Shown here: piece after piece, positions 1-9,584 of the stretch
Layout of the letters: the number at the start of each line of letters is the position of its first letter
Numbering within the stretch: the stretch's first letter is position 1
Assembly (NCBI GenBank): GCA_030431975.1
Contig: JAUIHP010000028.1
Coordinates: 1-64,000, forward strand
DNA from: a bacterium
GTDB taxonomy: Bacteria; Eisenbacteria; RBG-16-71-46; CAIMUX01
DNA length: 64,000 bases
Direction: 5' to 3'
Notes under the pieces: generated by a model
Database searches by the model: none
Told to the model about the DNA's origin: nothing
The model's input: only the letters and a program-made list of their open reading frames with translations
Position numbers and translations under genes: made by a program

Positions 1-164
1 CGGTGACGTTGCCCGAGGGTCGCGAGATGGTGATGCCGGGCGACAACGTCTCGGTGTCGGTAGACCTTCTGACCCCGATCGCGATGGAGAAGGAGCTTCG
101 GTTCGCTATCCGCGAGGGTGGCCGTACTGTGGGCGCCGGCGTCGTCGCTGAGATCGTCGAGTAA
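1..164 (+). CDS. tuf: Elongation factor Tu, C-terminal end (partial)
   Basis: The reading frame is open from base 3 to the TAA at 162-164 and encodes the last 53 residues of EF-Tu, the GTPase that delivers aminoacyl-tRNA to the ribosome. The visible part is domain 3: [10 protein letters not shown], the LLTPIAME stretch, then [16 protein letters not shown] and a terminal IVE. This is the textbook EF-Tu ending. The 5' part lies outside the window. Only three bases separate its stop from the rpsJ start, so tuf and the S10 operon are surely cotranscribed, as in many bacteria with a str-S10 fusion. Confidence 0.96.
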   Translation, partial: VTLPEGREMVMPGDNVSVSVDLLTPIAMEKELRFAIREGGRTVGAGVVAEIVE

Positions 165-167
165 GAA

Positions 168-470
168 ATGCAGAAGATTCGGATCAAACTGAAGTCTTAC
201 GACCACTCGATGCTGGATCGCTCGGCAGGAGAGATCGTCAAGACGGCGAAGCGTACCGGAGCGATCACGGCAGGACCGATCCCGCTGCCGACGAAGCGTT
301 CCGTGTACACGGTGCTGCGTGGTCCTCACGTGGACAAGAAGTCGCGTGAGCAGTTCGAGATGCGGGTGCACAAGCGCCTTATCGAGATTACGCAGTCGTC
401 GCAGCAGACGATGGACGCTCTGATGAAGCTCGAGCTTCCGGCGGGCGTGGACATCGAGATCAAGCTTTAA
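168..470 (+). CDS. rpsJ: 30S ribosomal protein S10
   Basis: S10 is a head protein of the small subunit and, in complex with NusB, part of the antitermination machinery. The 100-residue product has the conserved start [12 protein letters not shown], the PIPLPTK loop that inserts into the head, and the [18 protein letters not shown] signature. Length is normal. The ATG follows the tuf stop by three bases, so translation is probably coupled. It opens the S10 block. Confidence 0.98.
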   Translation: MQKIRIKLKSYDHSMLDRSAGEIVKTAKRTGAITAGPIPLPTKRSVYTVLRGPHVDKKSREQFEMRVHKRLIEITQSSQQTMDALMKLELPAGVDIEIKL

Positions 471-480
471 GGAGCTGCCT

Positions 481-502
481 GGTTCGGCCACAAGGCCGAA
501 TC
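481..502 (+). terminator. Hairpin between rpsJ and rplC (possible attenuator)
   Basis: GGTTCGGCC and GGCCGAATC pair over 9 bp (one G-U) around an ACAA tetraloop, in the unusually long 99-base rpsJ-rplC gap. Only a weak T-rich stretch follows, so this could be an attenuator, a processing site or a leader structure for rplC rather than a full terminator. The structure is seen; its role is inferred. Confidence 0.4.
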
Positions 503-569
503 GGGTCGTTCTCGTTTGTAGACGTACGTACGGGAAGGGTCCCGGACCAATGCGCACGAGGAGTTGCTC

Positions 570-1241
570 ATGATTGGGCTGATAGGTAGAAAGATCGGAA
601 TGGCTCAGATCTTCTCCGACAAGGGGATGATGATCCCGGTGACGGTGATCGAGGCAGGGCCGTGTCCGGTTGTTCAGGTCAAGACGGCCGACAGTGACGG
701 ATACGATTCCGTACAGTTGGGCTTTGAAGAAGTCACGGACAAGCACATCAACAAGCCAAAGGCCGGACACCTCAAGAAGCACGGCTCGGAAGCCAAGCCG
801 CGCATCCTGCGTGAGTTTCGGGTTCGCGGGGCCGGCGGTGGTGAAGGCGATGCCTCGGCACTTCCCGGAGCGGGCGAAGTTCTGACCGTCGAGTCGATCG
901 AGGCTGGTTCCCACGTCGATGTGACGGGGACGACCAAGGGACGTGGTTTTGCTGGCGTCGTCAGGCGCCACAACTTCGGAGGCGGTCCTGCCTCCCACGG
1001 TAGCAAGACCGGTGATCTCCCGGGTTCGATTGGAAACAGTGCCTATCCCGGTCGTGTCTGGAAGGGAAAGAAGCTTCCCGGACACATGGGTGACGTCAAC
1101 GTGACGATTCAGAATCTCGAAGTCGTCCAGGTGAAGCCCGAGGAGAACCTCGTTCTCATCAAGGGCGCGATTCCGGGCGGCCCGCAGTCGCTCGTGACGA
1201 TTCGTCCTGCGGTCAAGAAAGCCGCGAAGAAGGGGAAGTAA
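570..1241 (+). CDS. rplC: 50S ribosomal protein L3
   Basis: L3 is an early-assembly protein of the large subunit whose loop reaches the peptidyl-transferase centre. The product (223 aa) starts MIGLIGRKIGM and carries the conserved GTTKGRGFAGVVRRHNFGG and SHGSKT segments and the MGDVNVT motif near the end. An upstream in-frame TTG at 564 exists, but GAGGAG at 558-563 sits six bases before the ATG at 570, which also gives the universal MIGL start. An extra acidic/Gly patch (GGGEGDASALPGAG) lies near residue 95. Confidence 0.97.
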   Translation: MIGLIGRKIGMAQIFSDKGMMIPVTVIEAGPCPVVQVKTADSDGYDSVQLGFEEVTDKHINKPKAGHLKKHGSEAKPRILREFRVRGAGGGEGDASALPGAGEVLTVESIEAGSHVDVTGTTKGRGFAGVVRRHNFGGGPASHGSKTGDLPGSIGNSAYPGRVWKGKKLPGHMGDVNVTIQNLEVVQVKPEENLVLIKGAIPGGPQSLVTIRPAVKKAAKKGK

Positions 1242-1244
1242 TCC

Positions 1245-1871
1245 ATGGCCAGCGCACAGCTCAAGGACCCGTCCGGCGCGGCAAAGGGAACGGTGGATCT
1301 GCCGGCCGAGATCTTCGATGCGAAGATCAATCGGCACATCATGTGGCTTTCCGTCGTGAACTTCCTCAACAACCAGCGTCAGGGAACGGTCAAGGTCAAG
1401 ACCCGCTCGGAAGTCAGCGGTGGAGGCGCCAAGCCGTGGCGTCAGAAGGGCACTGGTCGTGCCCGCGCCGGTTCGTCCCGGACCAATGTCTGGGTCGGAG
1501 GTGGCCGTGTTCACGGTCCCGAGCCGCGTGACCACTACAACAAACTGCCCAAGGGAATGCGCCGGGCCGCTCTCAAGTCCGCGCTGACCGTTCGCGCCAA
1601 GGACGAGCAGGTGACGATCCTGACCGGCTCCGGTGTCGAAGAGGGCAAGACGCGCGAAGTCGCGAACATGATCAAGAGCCTCGGACTCGAGGGCTCCAAG
1701 TGTCTGCTCGTGGTGGATGACAACGATCCGAAGGTCATCCTCGCTGGGCGGAACCTCAGGAAGTTCGATACTTCGAGCGCCGAGCAGGTCAATACCTACG
1801 AAATCCTCTGGGCCGACCACGTTCTCATTACGGAGCCGGCTCTGCAGAAGTTGAAGGAGGTCCGCGGATGA
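1245..1871 (+). CDS. rplD: 50S ribosomal protein L4
   Basis: L4 binds 23S rRNA domain I and lines the exit-tunnel constriction; in some bacteria it also regulates the S10 operon. The 208-residue product has the tunnel loop KPWRQKGTGRARAGSSR followed by a Gly-rich patch and HGP. The ATG comes three bases after the rplC stop, and the stop overlaps the rplW start in an ATGA junction, indicating tight coupling. Confidence 0.97.
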   Translation: MASAQLKDPSGAAKGTVDLPAEIFDAKINRHIMWLSVVNFLNNQRQGTVKVKTRSEVSGGGAKPWRQKGTGRARAGSSRTNVWVGGGRVHGPEPRDHYNKLPKGMRRAALKSALTVRAKDEQVTILTGSGVEEGKTREVANMIKSLGLEGSKCLLVVDDNDPKVILAGRNLRKFDTSSAEQVNTYEILWADHVLITEPALQKLKEVRG

Positions 1872-2170
1872 GCAGTCTTCGCAAGGACCCACGACAGATC
1901 ATTCGCCGTCCGGTCGTCAGCGAGAAGATGACGCTGATGCGGGCCGACGCGAACACCTATGTGTTCGTCGTGGCCAAAGACGCGAACAAGATCGAGATCG
2001 CCAAGGCGGTGGAAGAGATCTTCGAGGTCAAGGTCGCCAAGGTCCGGACGCTCAACTACAACGGCAAGACGCGTCGCGTACGTTTCCGCGTCGGCAGTCG
2101 GGCGGACTGGAAGAAGGCCGTAGTCACCTTGGAAGGCGAGCAGACTATTGAGGTCTTTGATCAGGTCTGA
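1868..2170 (+). CDS. rplW: 50S ribosomal protein L23
   Basis: L23 sits at the tunnel exit and docks trigger factor and SRP. The 100-residue product shows IIRRPVVSEKMT near the N-terminus, the YVFVVAKDANK strand and the VRTLNYNGKTRRVRFRVG segment usual for the family. The start overlaps the rplD stop by four bases (ATGA). Confidence 0.97.
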   Translation: MSSLRKDPRQIIRRPVVSEKMTLMRADANTYVFVVAKDANKIEIAKAVEEIFEVKVAKVRTLNYNGKTRRVRFRVGSRADWKKAVVTLEGEQTIEVFDQV

Positions 2171-2209
2171 TTCAGGCGGACCGGATTCTAGACACGGAGA
2201 GCGAGCAGT

Positions 2210-3040
2210 ATGGGATTGAAGAAATTCAAGCCGACGACCCCGGCCCTCAGGTTCAAGACGGTCTCGGACTTCGCGGAGATCACCAAGTCGACTCCCGAGA
2301 AGTCCCTGCTCCGTCCCCTCAAGAAGACGGGCGGGCGCAACAACCACGGCCGGGTCACAGCCTGGTGCCGTGGCGGTGGCCACAAGCGTCGGTACCGCCT
2401 CATCGACTTCCGTCGGGAGAAGCACGGCGTTCCGGCCAAGGTGGCCTCGGTCGAGTACGACCCGAATCGGTCTGCCCGAATCGCTTTGCTTCATTACGTC
2501 GATGGCGAGAAGCGCTATATCATCGCCCCGCTCGGCATCGAGGTGGGTGAAACCTTGGTTTCGGGTCCGGATGTCGAGGTCAAGAACGGCAACGCAATGC
2601 CGCTCTCGGCCGTCCCTCTGGGAACGGCCATCCACAACCTCGAGCTCATTCCGGGCAAAGGCGCTCAGGTTGCGCGCGGTGCGGGTGCGGAGTGCCAGCT
2701 CATGGCCAAGGAAGGCAAGTACGCGACGATCAAGCTTCCTTCGGGTGAGATGCGGATGTTCGACATGCGCTGCTACTGCACGATTGGCAAGGTCGGGAAC
2801 ATCGATCACGAGAACGTGGTCATCGGCAAGGCCGGTAAGAGCCGTTGGCTTGGCCGGCGTCCTTCCGTTCGCGGTGTCGTCATGAACCCTCACGATCACC
2901 CGATGGGTGGAGGTGAGGGCCGGACTTCCGGTGGACGCCACCCGTGTACGCCGTGGGGTAAGCCGACCAAGGGACTCAAGACCCGTAAGAAGAAGCTGTC
3001 GGACAAACTGATTGTTCGTCGTCGGAAGAAGAAGAAGTAA
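2210..3040 (+). CDS. rplB: 50S ribosomal protein L2
   Basis: L2 is needed for subunit association and peptidyl-transferase centre assembly. The 276-residue product carries [20 protein letters not shown] near the N-terminus and the conserved C-terminal [19 protein letters not shown], including the histidine of the NPHDHP loop implicated in ribosome function, then a basic tail ending RRRKKKK. Length is typical. A normal purine-rich leader precedes the ATG. Confidence 0.98.
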   Translation: MGLKKFKPTTPALRFKTVSDFAEITKSTPEKSLLRPLKKTGGRNNHGRVTAWCRGGGHKRRYRLIDFRREKHGVPAKVASVEYDPNRSARIALLHYVDGEKRYIIAPLGIEVGETLVSGPDVEVKNGNAMPLSAVPLGTAIHNLELIPGKGAQVARGAGAECQLMAKEGKYATIKLPSGEMRMFDMRCYCTIGKVGNIDHENVVIGKAGKSRWLGRRPSVRGVVMNPHDHPMGGGEGRTSGGRHPCTPWGKPTKGLKTRKKKLSDKLIVRRRKKKK

Positions 3041-3061
3041 GAGCGGAGGCCAGCAGACCCA

Positions 3062-3337
3062 ATGGCACGGTCAGTCAGAAAAGGTCCTTACCTGGACATC
3101 AAGCTCGTGACGAAGATCCGTTCAATGAACAGCGCGGGCGAAAAGAAGGTCGTACGGACGTGGGCGCGTAGTTGCACCATCATGCCTGAGTTCGTCGGAC
3201 ATACGTTGGCCGTTCACAACGGCAACAAGTTCATTCCGATCTACATCTCGGAGAACATGGTCGGTCACAAGGTCGGAGAGTTCGCTCCGACCCGGACCTT
3301 CCGCGGCCACGCGAAGTCGGACAAGGTCTCGCGGTAA
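3062..3337 (+). CDS. rpsS: 30S ribosomal protein S19
   Basis: S19 is a head protein next to S13 at the inter-subunit bridge. The 91-residue product begins [12 protein letters not shown] and contains [17 protein letters not shown] and [13 protein letters not shown], the family signatures. Length is normal; it sits in the standard position between rplB and rplV. Confidence 0.98.
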   Translation: MARSVRKGPYLDIKLVTKIRSMNSAGEKKVVRTWARSCTIMPEFVGHTLAVHNGNKFIPIYISENMVGHKVGEFAPTRTFRGHAKSDKVSR

Positions 3338-3351
3338 GAAGGCGACGAGTT

Positions 3352-3687
3352 ATGGAGTCTAGAGCAGTAGCAAAGTTCGTGCGGATCTCGCCCCGGAAGG
3401 CAGACCGGGTTCTTCGCCTGATTCGGGGCAAGGGCGTGAGCCAGGCTCAGGAAATCCTGACCCTGACCACGCGTCCGATCGCTGTCGATATCAACAAGAT
3501 CCTGAAGAGCGCCGTGGCCAATGCCGTGCATCGTGATGAGAACATCGATCCCGAGAGCCTGAGCGTGAAGATGGCCGTGGCCGGTGCCGGACCGACGCTG
3601 AAGCGGATTCGTCCTCGGGCCCAGCGCCGCGCCAATCGAATCCTGAAGAGGACTAGCCACATCACCATCGTGGTGGGAGACGAGTAA
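3352..3687 (+). CDS. rplV: 50S ribosomal protein L22
   Basis: L22 contacts all six 23S domains and its hairpin lines the exit tunnel. The 111-residue product has the conserved [14 protein letters not shown] start and the hairpin region ending [19 protein letters not shown]. The TAA stop shares its last base with the rpsC ATG, so the two are translationally coupled. Confidence 0.97.
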   Translation: MESRAVAKFVRISPRKADRVLRLIRGKGVSQAQEILTLTTRPIAVDINKILKSAVANAVHRDENIDPESLSVKMAVAGAGPTLKRIRPRAQRRANRILKRTSHITIVVGDE

Positions 3688-4415
3688 TGGGTCAGAAAAC
3701 ACATCCGATCGGCTTCCGCCTTGGCGTCATCAAGACTTGGGATTCGCGTTGGTACGCGAACCGCGACTACGCGGACCTGCTCAAGGAAGATATTCAGATT
3801 CGGAAGTACGTTCACAAGCGCCTTCCGAACAGTGGAATCTCCAAGATCGTTATCGAGCGTCGTGGCGGTTCCAAGGTCGAGGTCACGATCCACACGGCGA
3901 AGCCGGGTGTGGTCATCGGCCGTAGCGGTGCACAGGTCAATCAGATTCGCGACGAACTGCACCATCTCTTCAAGCGTGAGGTCTTCATCGACATCAAGTC
4001 GGTCGACAATCCGGACCTCGATGCCCGCCTCGTCGGAGAGAACATTGCCCGCCAGCTCGAAGCCCGGGTCAGTTTCCGTCGGGCGATGAAGAAGGCCGTG
4101 TCCTCCACCATGCGCTCCGGCGCACTCGGTATTCGTGTCCGGGCAGCCGGTCGCCTCGGTGGCGCGGAGATGGCCCGAATCGAACAGTACCGGGAAGGGC
4201 GCGTGCCTCTGCACACACTTCGTGCGGACATCGACTACGCCCAGGTCACGGCGGTGACGACCTACGGAACGATTGGTGTGAAGGTCTGGATCTTCCATGG
4301 TGAGGTTCTGGACAACGGAGAATTGGAAGCGAAGCCGGCCCAGCCGACTGGACGTGAGTCCGGAGGCGGTCGTGACGGCGGTGGACGTCCACCCCGCGGC
4401 GGTAGACGGGACTAA
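3687..4415 (+). CDS. rpsC: 30S ribosomal protein S3
   Basis: S3 lines the mRNA entry channel and takes part in mRNA unwinding. The 242-residue product begins [13 protein letters not shown], has a KH domain with the GRSG turn near residue 78, and the C-terminal domain with [15 protein letters not shown] and [15 protein letters not shown] Gly/Arg-rich tail of about 25 residues ([11 protein letters not shown] and so on) follows the core and is probably disordered. Confidence 0.97.
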   Translation: MGQKTHPIGFRLGVIKTWDSRWYANRDYADLLKEDIQIRKYVHKRLPNSGISKIVIERRGGSKVEVTIHTAKPGVVIGRSGAQVNQIRDELHHLFKREVFIDIKSVDNPDLDARLVGENIARQLEARVSFRRAMKKAVSSTMRSGALGIRVRAAGRLGGAEMARIEQYREGRVPLHTLRADIDYAQVTAVTTYGTIGVKVWIFHGEVLDNGELEAKPAQPTGRESGGGRDGGGRPPRGGRRD

Positions 4416-4451
4416 GCTGGCCCCTCGGGCAAGAGCAGGAGTGACGGCACT

Positions 4452-4865
4452 ATGTTGATGCCAAAGCGCACAAAGCACCGCAAGATGCAGCGCGGTCGCA
4501 CAAAGGGCAAGGCCATCCGTGGCAGCAGTATCGCCTTCGGCGACTACGCGCTGAAGAGCCTCGACCCGGCCTGGATCACCAGCCGACAGATCGAAGCTGC
4601 CCGTGTTGCGATCAACCGTCACGTCAAGCGTGGTGGAAAAATGTGGATCCGGATCTTCCCGGACAAGCCTCTGACCCAGAAGCCGGCGGAAACGCGGATG
4701 GGTAAGGGTAAGGGAAGTCCCGAGAGTTGGGTCGCGGTGGTAAAGCCGGGCCGCATTCTCTTTGAACTGCAGGGTGTGCCGGAGGATTTGGCGCGGGCTG
4801 CTATGGCCCTCGGCGCCCAGAAGCTGCCGGTTCGGACGAAGTTTCTCGTTCGGGAAACGCACTAG
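4452..4865 (+). CDS. rplP: 50S ribosomal protein L16
   Basis: L16 organises the A-site of the large subunit. The 137-residue product starts [16 protein letters not shown], close to the family consensus, and has [20 protein letters not shown] and the MGKGKGSPE loop that approaches the tRNA. Two ATGs (4452, 4458) are possible; the AGGAG at 4437-4441 and family conservation favour 4452. Confidence 0.97.
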   Translation: MLMPKRTKHRKMQRGRTKGKAIRGSSIAFGDYALKSLDPAWITSRQIEAARVAINRHVKRGGKMWIRIFPDKPLTQKPAETRMGKGKGSPESWVAVVKPGRILFELQGVPEDLARAAMALGAQKLPVRTKFLVRETH

Positions 4866-4883
4866 TCGGCACAGGAGAGAGAG

Positions 4884-5093
4884 ATGTCTGAACGACCGAA
4901 AGAACTCCGGAACCTCTCCCTCGATGCTCTGGAAGACAAACTCCAGAAGCTGACCGAGGAGCAGTTCAATCTCCGGTTTCGGAACTCGATGAGTCAGCTG
5001 GAGAACCCGCGTCTGCTCCGCGAGGTACGGCGGAATATCGCCCGGGTGCAGACGGTGTTGAACGAGAAGCGCTCCGAAGGGGCGCAGGCCTAG
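4884..5093 (+). CDS. rpmC: 50S ribosomal protein L29
   Basis: L29 is a small helical hairpin at the tunnel exit near L23. The 69-residue product has LRNLSLDALEDKLQ, a QFNLRFRNSMSQLENP turn and RREVRRN-like VRRNIARVQTVLNEK. GGAGAGAGAG lies just ahead of the ATG. It is in its normal place between rplP and rpsQ. Confidence 0.96.
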   Translation: MSERPKELRNLSLDALEDKLQKLTEEQFNLRFRNSMSQLENPRLLREVRRNIARVQTVLNEKRSEGAQA

Positions 5094-5131
5094 GCCAGGT
5101 CTCGGCGTAGGAATACGAGGTAGAGGTAGCG

Positions 5132-5389
5132 ATGAGCGATAGGGCGAGTCGGAAGGTCCGCGAAGGAACGGTGGTCAGCAACAAGGGCGACCGTACGATC
5201 GTGGTGGCCGAAATCAAGAAGGTCCCTCATCCGCTTTACAAGCGGTACGTGGCCCGGACGAAGAAGTTCTATGCCCATGATGAGAACAACGAGTGTGGCA
5301 TCGGCGACTTCGTACGAATCATGGAAACTCGACCGCTGAGCAAGTTGAAGCGCTGGCGCCTGACGTCTGTGCTCGAAAAGGCGAAGTAG
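5132..5389 (+). CDS. rpsQ: 30S ribosomal protein S17
   Basis: S17 is an OB-fold primary binder of 16S rRNA. The 85-residue product shows [16 protein letters not shown], the [19 protein letters not shown] segment and [15 protein letters not shown]. Length and position are standard. Confidence 0.97.
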   Translation: MSDRASRKVREGTVVSNKGDRTIVVAEIKKVPHPLYKRYVARTKKFYAHDENNECGIGDFVRIMETRPLSKLKRWRLTSVLEKAK

Positions 5390-5401
5390 GAGGACGGTCC
5401 G

Positions 5402-5770
5402 ATGATCCAGATGCAGACCATGCTGACTATCTCGGACAACTCCGGGGCTCGGCGCGCGATGTGCATCAAAGTGCTGGGTGGTTCGAAGAAGCGCTATGGC
5501 CGGATCGGCGACATCATCGTCGTGGCGATCAAGGACGCTCTTCCCGGTGCGAATGTGAAGAAGGGCGACGTGGCCAAGGCTGTCATCGTCCGGACGAAGA
5601 AAGAGATTCGACGCAAGGACGGCTCCTACATCCGCTTCGATGAGAATGCGGCCGTCCTCATCAACAATGACAAGGAGCCGAGAGGTACGCGTATCTTCGG
5701 TCCCGTCGCTCGCGAGTTGCGTGAAAGGGAGTTCATGAAGATCGTCTCCCTGGCGCCGGAGGTCCTATGA
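5402..5770 (+). CDS. rplN: 50S ribosomal protein L14
   Basis: L14 forms inter-subunit bridges and is the docking site of the silencing factor RsfS. The 122-residue product begins [17 protein letters not shown] and has [16 protein letters not shown] and [20 protein letters not shown], all family hallmarks. The stop overlaps the rplX start (ATGA). AGGAGG lies just upstream of the ATG. Confidence 0.98.
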   Translation: MIQMQTMLTISDNSGARRAMCIKVLGGSKKRYGRIGDIIVVAIKDALPGANVKKGDVAKAVIVRTKKEIRRKDGSYIRFDENAAVLINNDKEPRGTRIFGPVARELREREFMKIVSLAPEVL

Positions 5771-6078
5771 ACATCCGTAAGGGCGACAATGTCATGGTCA
5801 TCAGCGGCGCCGACAAGGGGCGGACCGGCAAAGTCATTGCCGCCTACCCCAAGACCGGCAAGGTCGTCGTCGAGAAGATCCGTATGGTCAAGCGCCACCA
5901 CAAGGCTGGACGCGGCGGCATGATGCAGGGCGGGATCGTCGAGAAGGAGCTTCCCATCGACGCATCCAAAGTTGCCCTCGTCGACAAGAAGGGCAACCCG
6001 ACTCGGGTTCGCATGGAAGTTCAGAAGGATGGCGCCCGTTCGCGGGTTGCCGTGACGACCGGAGAAGTCTTCGACTGA
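5767..6078 (+). CDS. rplX: 50S ribosomal protein L24
   Basis: L24 initiates 50S assembly near the tunnel exit. The 103-residue product has an N-terminal KOW motif ([18 protein letters not shown]) and the [12 protein letters not shown] segment, then [14 protein letters not shown]. It overlaps rplN by four bases. A 71-base gap separates it from rplE. Confidence 0.97.
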   Translation: MNIRKGDNVMVISGADKGRTGKVIAAYPKTGKVVVEKIRMVKRHHKAGRGGMMQGGIVEKELPIDASKVALVDKKGNPTRVRMEVQKDGARSRVAVTTGEVFD

Positions 6079-6149
6079 TCGAAGGCGACCAAGATCGGAT
6101 TCAGTGTCTTTGACCGACGGAGACGCGATTTCGTGAGGCAAGGAAGAGA

Positions 6150-6767
6150 ATGGCAAAGAAGAACAAAGAAGAAGGCGGCGGCAAGAAGAAGGGTGGAGTC
6201 GAGATCGGTACCATCGATCCCGGCGCACCGTCTCCGAGCAAGGGACACTACGGCGACAGTGTATTCACTGCGCTGAAGGAACGTTTCCAGTACTCGTCGC
6301 CGATGCAGGTTCCCAAGCTGACGAAGATCGTCGTCAACATGGGAGTGGGAGACGCGGTCGCGAACATCAAGCTGTTGGACTCCGCTGTCGACGAACTCGC
6401 CCTCATCACGGGCCAGAAGCCGTCGATTCGTCGGGCCAAGAAGTCCATCGCGACGTTCAAGCTCCGCGAAGGCCAGCCTATCGGTGCGAAGGTCACGCTG
6501 CGCGGCGCGCGGATGTGGGAGTTCTTCGATCGGCTGACCATGGTTGCCATCCCGCGTATTCGCGACTTCAGGGGGCTGCCCAACAAGTCCTTCGACGGAC
6601 GGGGCAACTACACGTTCGGGATCAAGGAGCAGGTCGTCTTCCCGGAGATCGACTATGACCGCGTCGAGAAGATCCGGGGAATGGACATTACTTTGGTGAC
6701 GAGCGCCAAGACGGACGAGGAGGGAATGGAACTCCTCAAGGCGCTCAACTGGCCGTTCCGGAAGTAA
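6150..6767 (+). CDS. rplE: 50S ribosomal protein L5 with N-terminal extension
   Basis: L5 binds 5S rRNA and contacts P-site tRNA. The core shows [14 protein letters not shown], the [20 protein letters not shown] segment and [18 protein letters not shown]. The 205-residue length exceeds the usual ~180 because of about 30 extra N-terminal residues, Lys/Gly-rich ([14 protein letters not shown]) then Pro/Ser. The ATG at 6150 follows AAGGAAGAG, so the extension looks translated. rpsN, which normally follows, is missing. Confidence 0.96.
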   Translation: MAKKNKEEGGGKKKGGVEIGTIDPGAPSPSKGHYGDSVFTALKERFQYSSPMQVPKLTKIVVNMGVGDAVANIKLLDSAVDELALITGQKPSIRRAKKSIATFKLREGQPIGAKVTLRGARMWEFFDRLTMVAIPRIRDFRGLPNKSFDGRGNYTFGIKEQVVFPEIDYDRVEKIRGMDITLVTSAKTDEEGMELLKALNWPFRK

Positions 6768-6779
6768 GAGGAGCTTGGA

Positions 6780-7178
6780 ATGAGCTGTTCCGATCCGATC
6801 GCTGACATGCTGACCTGTGTCCGCAATGCAGTGAGAGCGAATCACAAGAAAGTCGACTTCCCGGCCTCGCGGGTCAAGGAAGAGATCCTCAAGGTGCTCC
6901 TTCGCGAGAAGTTCATTCGGAACTATCGCCGCATCGAGGACGACAAGCAGGGCGTGCTGCGCGTGTACCTGGCCTACGATCCGGAGGCGGGTGCGGTCAT
7001 CAGCCACCTGAAGCGGATCAGTACTCCCGGACGCCGGGTCTATTGTCGCGGTGACAAGATTCCGCGGGTGCAGAACGGGTTGGGCGCGGCGATCCTCTCG
7101 ACTTCGAAGGGGATCCTTACGGACAAGGAAGCGCGTGACGCCGGAGTCGGCGGCGAGCTCTTGGCCGAGGTCTACTAG
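6780..7178 (+). CDS. rpsH: 30S ribosomal protein S8
   Basis: S8 binds helix 21 of 16S rRNA and in Enterobacteria represses the spc operon. The 132-residue product begins with the DPIADMLTCVRNA signature, has RISTPGRRVYC and ends with STSKGILTDKEARDAGVGGELLAEVY. It starts 12 bases after the rplE stop, exactly where rpsN would be expected, behind a GAGGAG site. Confidence 0.98.
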   Translation: MSCSDPIADMLTCVRNAVRANHKKVDFPASRVKEEILKVLLREKFIRNYRRIEDDKQGVLRVYLAYDPEAGAVISHLKRISTPGRRVYCRGDKIPRVQNGLGAAILSTSKGILTDKEARDAGVGGELLAEVY

Positions 7179-7228
7179 GCGAGCAGAGTCTGTGCAGATC
7201 GTGAGCGGTCTGTCGTGCTGGAGGAAAG

Positions 7229-7765
7229 ATGTCACGAGTGGGAAAGAAGCCGGTTCCGATTCCCAAGGGAATCGAGATCAAGCTCTCCACCGGTAAGGTG
7301 ACGGCCAAGGGGCCGAAGGGTGAGCTCACGTTCGAGTACGTATCCGGTATCGACGTGAAGCAGGAAGGCGACGAAATCGTCGTCGAGAACAAGATTGGCC
7401 CCCGTGGCGCCGCCCTCTGGGGCACGACCCGCGCTCGGATCGCCAACATCATCACCGGGGTGGAGCAGGGCTTCCAGAAGACGCTCGAGATTCACGGAAC
7501 CGGTTGGCGTGCGGCCAAGGCAGGCAACGATGTGGAAGTCTACATCGGTTACAACCATCCCGTGCTCGTCAAGATGCCGCAGGGTGTGACCGCAGACGTC
7601 GAGGATCGGCCGCCGAAGATCACGATCAAGGGGATCAAGAAGGAAGAGGTCGGCCAGATCGCGGCCGACATCCGGAAGATCCGTCCGCCGGAGCCTTACC
7701 TGGGTAAGGGAATTCGGTACGAAGGTGAGTACGTCCGCCGTAAGGCCGGTAAGTCCGCAGGTTGA
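7229..7765 (+). CDS. rplF: 50S ribosomal protein L6
   Basis: L6 lies near the GTPase centre. The 178-residue product starts MSRVGKKPVPIPKGI, contains the duplicated L6 fold with GTTRARIANIITGV and GTGWRAAKAG, and ends with RKIRPPEPYLGKGIRY, the most conserved stretch. GGAGGAAAG precedes the ATG. Confidence 0.98.
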   Translation: MSRVGKKPVPIPKGIEIKLSTGKVTAKGPKGELTFEYVSGIDVKQEGDEIVVENKIGPRGAALWGTTRARIANIITGVEQGFQKTLEIHGTGWRAAKAGNDVEVYIGYNHPVLVKMPQGVTADVEDRPPKITIKGIKKEEVGQIAADIRKIRPPEPYLGKGIRYEGEYVRRKAGKSAG

Positions 7766-7807
7766 TGCACATGGCTGCAGGTAGCGGCCTGACGATGGAG
7801 CGAGGAT

Positions 7808-8179
7808 ATGGTTGGAATTGCTGAAAAGCGACGCGAGTCCCTGAAGCGCCGGCACCGCCGGATCCGCATCAGTATGTCTGGTACGGCAGAGCGTCCGCGG
7901 CTGGCCGTGAAGCGCACCGGGAAGCACATCTACGCTCAGATCATCGATGACGAGAGCGGTAAGTCCCTGGCGATGTCGTCGTCCCTCGATCCTCAGATCA
8001 AGGGTGGCCTCACGGGCAAGTCCAAGGTCGAGCGCAGTCAGGCCGTGGGCAAGCGAATCGCGGAGATCGCCAAAGAGAAGGGCATTGCCAAGGTCGCTTT
8101 CGACCGTGGCGGCCACGTCTATCACGGTCGGGTACGGGCCCTCGCCGAGTCGGCGCGTGAGGCCGGACTCGACTTCTAG
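7808..8179 (+). CDS. rplR: 50S ribosomal protein L18
   Basis: L18 brings 5S rRNA into the large subunit. The 123-residue product has [20 protein letters not shown], the [14 protein letters not shown] strand and [20 protein letters not shown] near the C-terminus. Length is typical; it precedes rpsE as usual. Confidence 0.97.
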   Translation: MVGIAEKRRESLKRRHRRIRISMSGTAERPRLAVKRTGKHIYAQIIDDESGKSLAMSSSLDPQIKGGLTGKSKVERSQAVGKRIAEIAKEKGIAKVAFDRGGHVYHGRVRALAESAREAGLDF

Positions 8180-8201
8180 TCGAAGACGAAGGAGAGATCC
8201 A

Positions 8202-8858
8202 TTGAAGAGTGACAGACCCGATAGGCGCGAGCGCGGAGGCAACCGCGACCGTGGTGGGGACTGGAACGCGCAGCCGGAGTTTGCGGAGCGCATCATCCAC
8301 ATCAACCGCGTGGCCAAGGTGGTCAAGGGTGGTCGTCGCTTCAGTTTCACGGCTCTCGTTGCCGTCGGAAACCAGAACGGGCGCGTTGGCGTGGGCCATG
8401 GCAAGGCCAACGAGGTCCCGGACGCCATTCGCAAGGCCGGTGAGGCGGCTCGCAAGGCCATGATCACCGTGCCGATGGTCAAGGGAACGATTCCGCACAA
8501 GGTCATCGGTCAGTTCGGCGCCGGACGGGTTCTTCTGAAGCCGGCGTCCGAAGGTACCGGAGTGATTGCCGGAGGAGGCGTTCGCGCCGTCCTCGAAGTC
8601 GCCGGAATCCACGACGTGCTCACGAAGAATCTCGGCTCGAACAACTACCAGAACTCGGTCAAGGCCACGATGAAGGGACTGATGTCGCTTCGCAAGGCCG
8701 CGACCGTGGCCAAGCTGCGCGGACTACCGGTCAGTCACTTCCTCGGCGAGCCGAAGAAGGTGGTTGCCCCGGACACGAGCATCGAGGTCGCGGTGACCGG
8801 CGGTGACGCTTCACCGTCGACGGAGAACGCCGAGTCCGGAGGCGGGGATAACGCATGA
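8202..8858 (+). CDS. rpsE: 30S ribosomal protein S5
   Basis: S5 acts in decoding accuracy and mRNA helicase activity. The start chosen is a TTG at 8202, nine bases after AAGGAGA, giving 218 residues: a charged Arg/Asp/Gly N-terminal extension, the dsRNA-binding-like domain ([31 protein letters not shown]) and the C-terminal domain with [15 protein letters not shown] and [16 protein letters not shown]. No ATG lies between the site and the conserved core. The stop overlaps rpmD (ATGA). Confidence 0.94.
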   Translation: MKSDRPDRRERGGNRDRGGDWNAQPEFAERIIHINRVAKVVKGGRRFSFTALVAVGNQNGRVGVGHGKANEVPDAIRKAGEAARKAMITVPMVKGTIPHKVIGQFGAGRVLLKPASEGTGVIAGGGVRAVLEVAGIHDVLTKNLGSNNYQNSVKATMKGLMSLRKAATVAKLRGLPVSHFLGEPKKVVAPDTSIEVAVTGGDASPSTENAESGGGDNA

Positions 8859-9040
8859 GCAAGCGTCTGAAGATCAAGCAGGTTCGAAGCGCGATCAATC
8901 GCCACGAATCTCAGAAGCGCACGATTCGTGCGCTGGGGATCCGCAGGCTGAACCACGAAGTCGTTCAGCCGGATAATCCTCAGATTCGCGGGATGGTCTT
9001 CAAGGTCCAGCATCTCGTCGAAGTCGAAGAGATCGACTAG
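8855..9040 (+). CDS. rpmD: 50S ribosomal protein L30
   Basis: L30 is a small large-subunit protein. The 61-residue product carries [20 protein letters not shown], then [21 protein letters not shown] and ends in VEVEEID, which fits the family. It overlaps the rpsE stop by four bases and sits in the standard rpsE-rpmD-rplO order. Confidence 0.95.
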   Translation: MSKRLKIKQVRSAINRHESQKRTIRALGIRRLNHEVVQPDNPQIRGMVFKVQHLVEVEEID

Positions 9041-9092
9041 GGCCGCGGGTTTTCGCGTGGGCCGGTGGACTCGGCCCGAAAGGTAAGTAGCG

Positions 9093-9557
9093 ATGAAGCT
9101 CAATGAATTGCGCCCGGCCAAGGGTGCGACGAAGAACAGAAAGCGAATCGGCCGAGGCACGGGTAGCGGCTGGGGCAAGACGTCGGGCAAGGGGCAGAAG
9201 GGACAGAAGTCCCGCTCCGGAGGCTCTCCGCATCCTTGGTTCGAGGGTGGTCAGATGCCCATCATGCGTCGCCTCCCGAAGATCGGTTTCCACAGCCCGA
9301 ACCGGGTCGAGTACCAGGTCGTCAACCTGAGTGATCTCAACCAATTCGAGGCCGGGACCGAAGTCGACGTCCGGCTGCTTCTCGAGAAGCGGGTCGTTCG
9401 CAAGAAGACGCATCCGGTCAAGGTTTTGGCCAAGGGCTCGATCGACCGGGCTCTCAAGATCAAGGTCCACGCTGCCAGCGAGTCTGCCAAGAAGGCAATC
9501 GAAGCGGCCGGCGGAAGCATCGAAGTCACGGGCACGAAGTCGGCAGCGACCAAGTAA
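9093..9557 (+). CDS. rplO: 50S ribosomal protein L15
   Basis: L15 is a late-assembly protein. The 154-residue product begins [12 protein letters not shown], has the Gly/Lys-rich [20 protein letters not shown] and [17 protein letters not shown] signatures, and a C-terminal fold with [17 protein letters not shown]. Length is normal and it lies directly before secY. Confidence 0.97.
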   Translation: MKLNELRPAKGATKNRKRIGRGTGSGWGKTSGKGQKGQKSRSGGSPHPWFEGGQMPIMRRLPKIGFHSPNRVEYQVVNLSDLNQFEAGTEVDVRLLLEKRVVRKKTHPVKVLAKGSIDRALKIKVHAASESAKKAIEAAGGSIEVTGTKSAATK

Positions 9558-9584
9558 GGTCTCACCGGCCGGAGGGATTACCGG

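Noticed and set aside
1796-4862. Long minus-strand frames antisense to rplB-rpsC (381 and 471 codons)
   Set aside because: They lie opposite highly conserved ribosomal genes; the translated products are Arg/Asp/Leu-rich and match no family. They arise from GC-rich codon bias.
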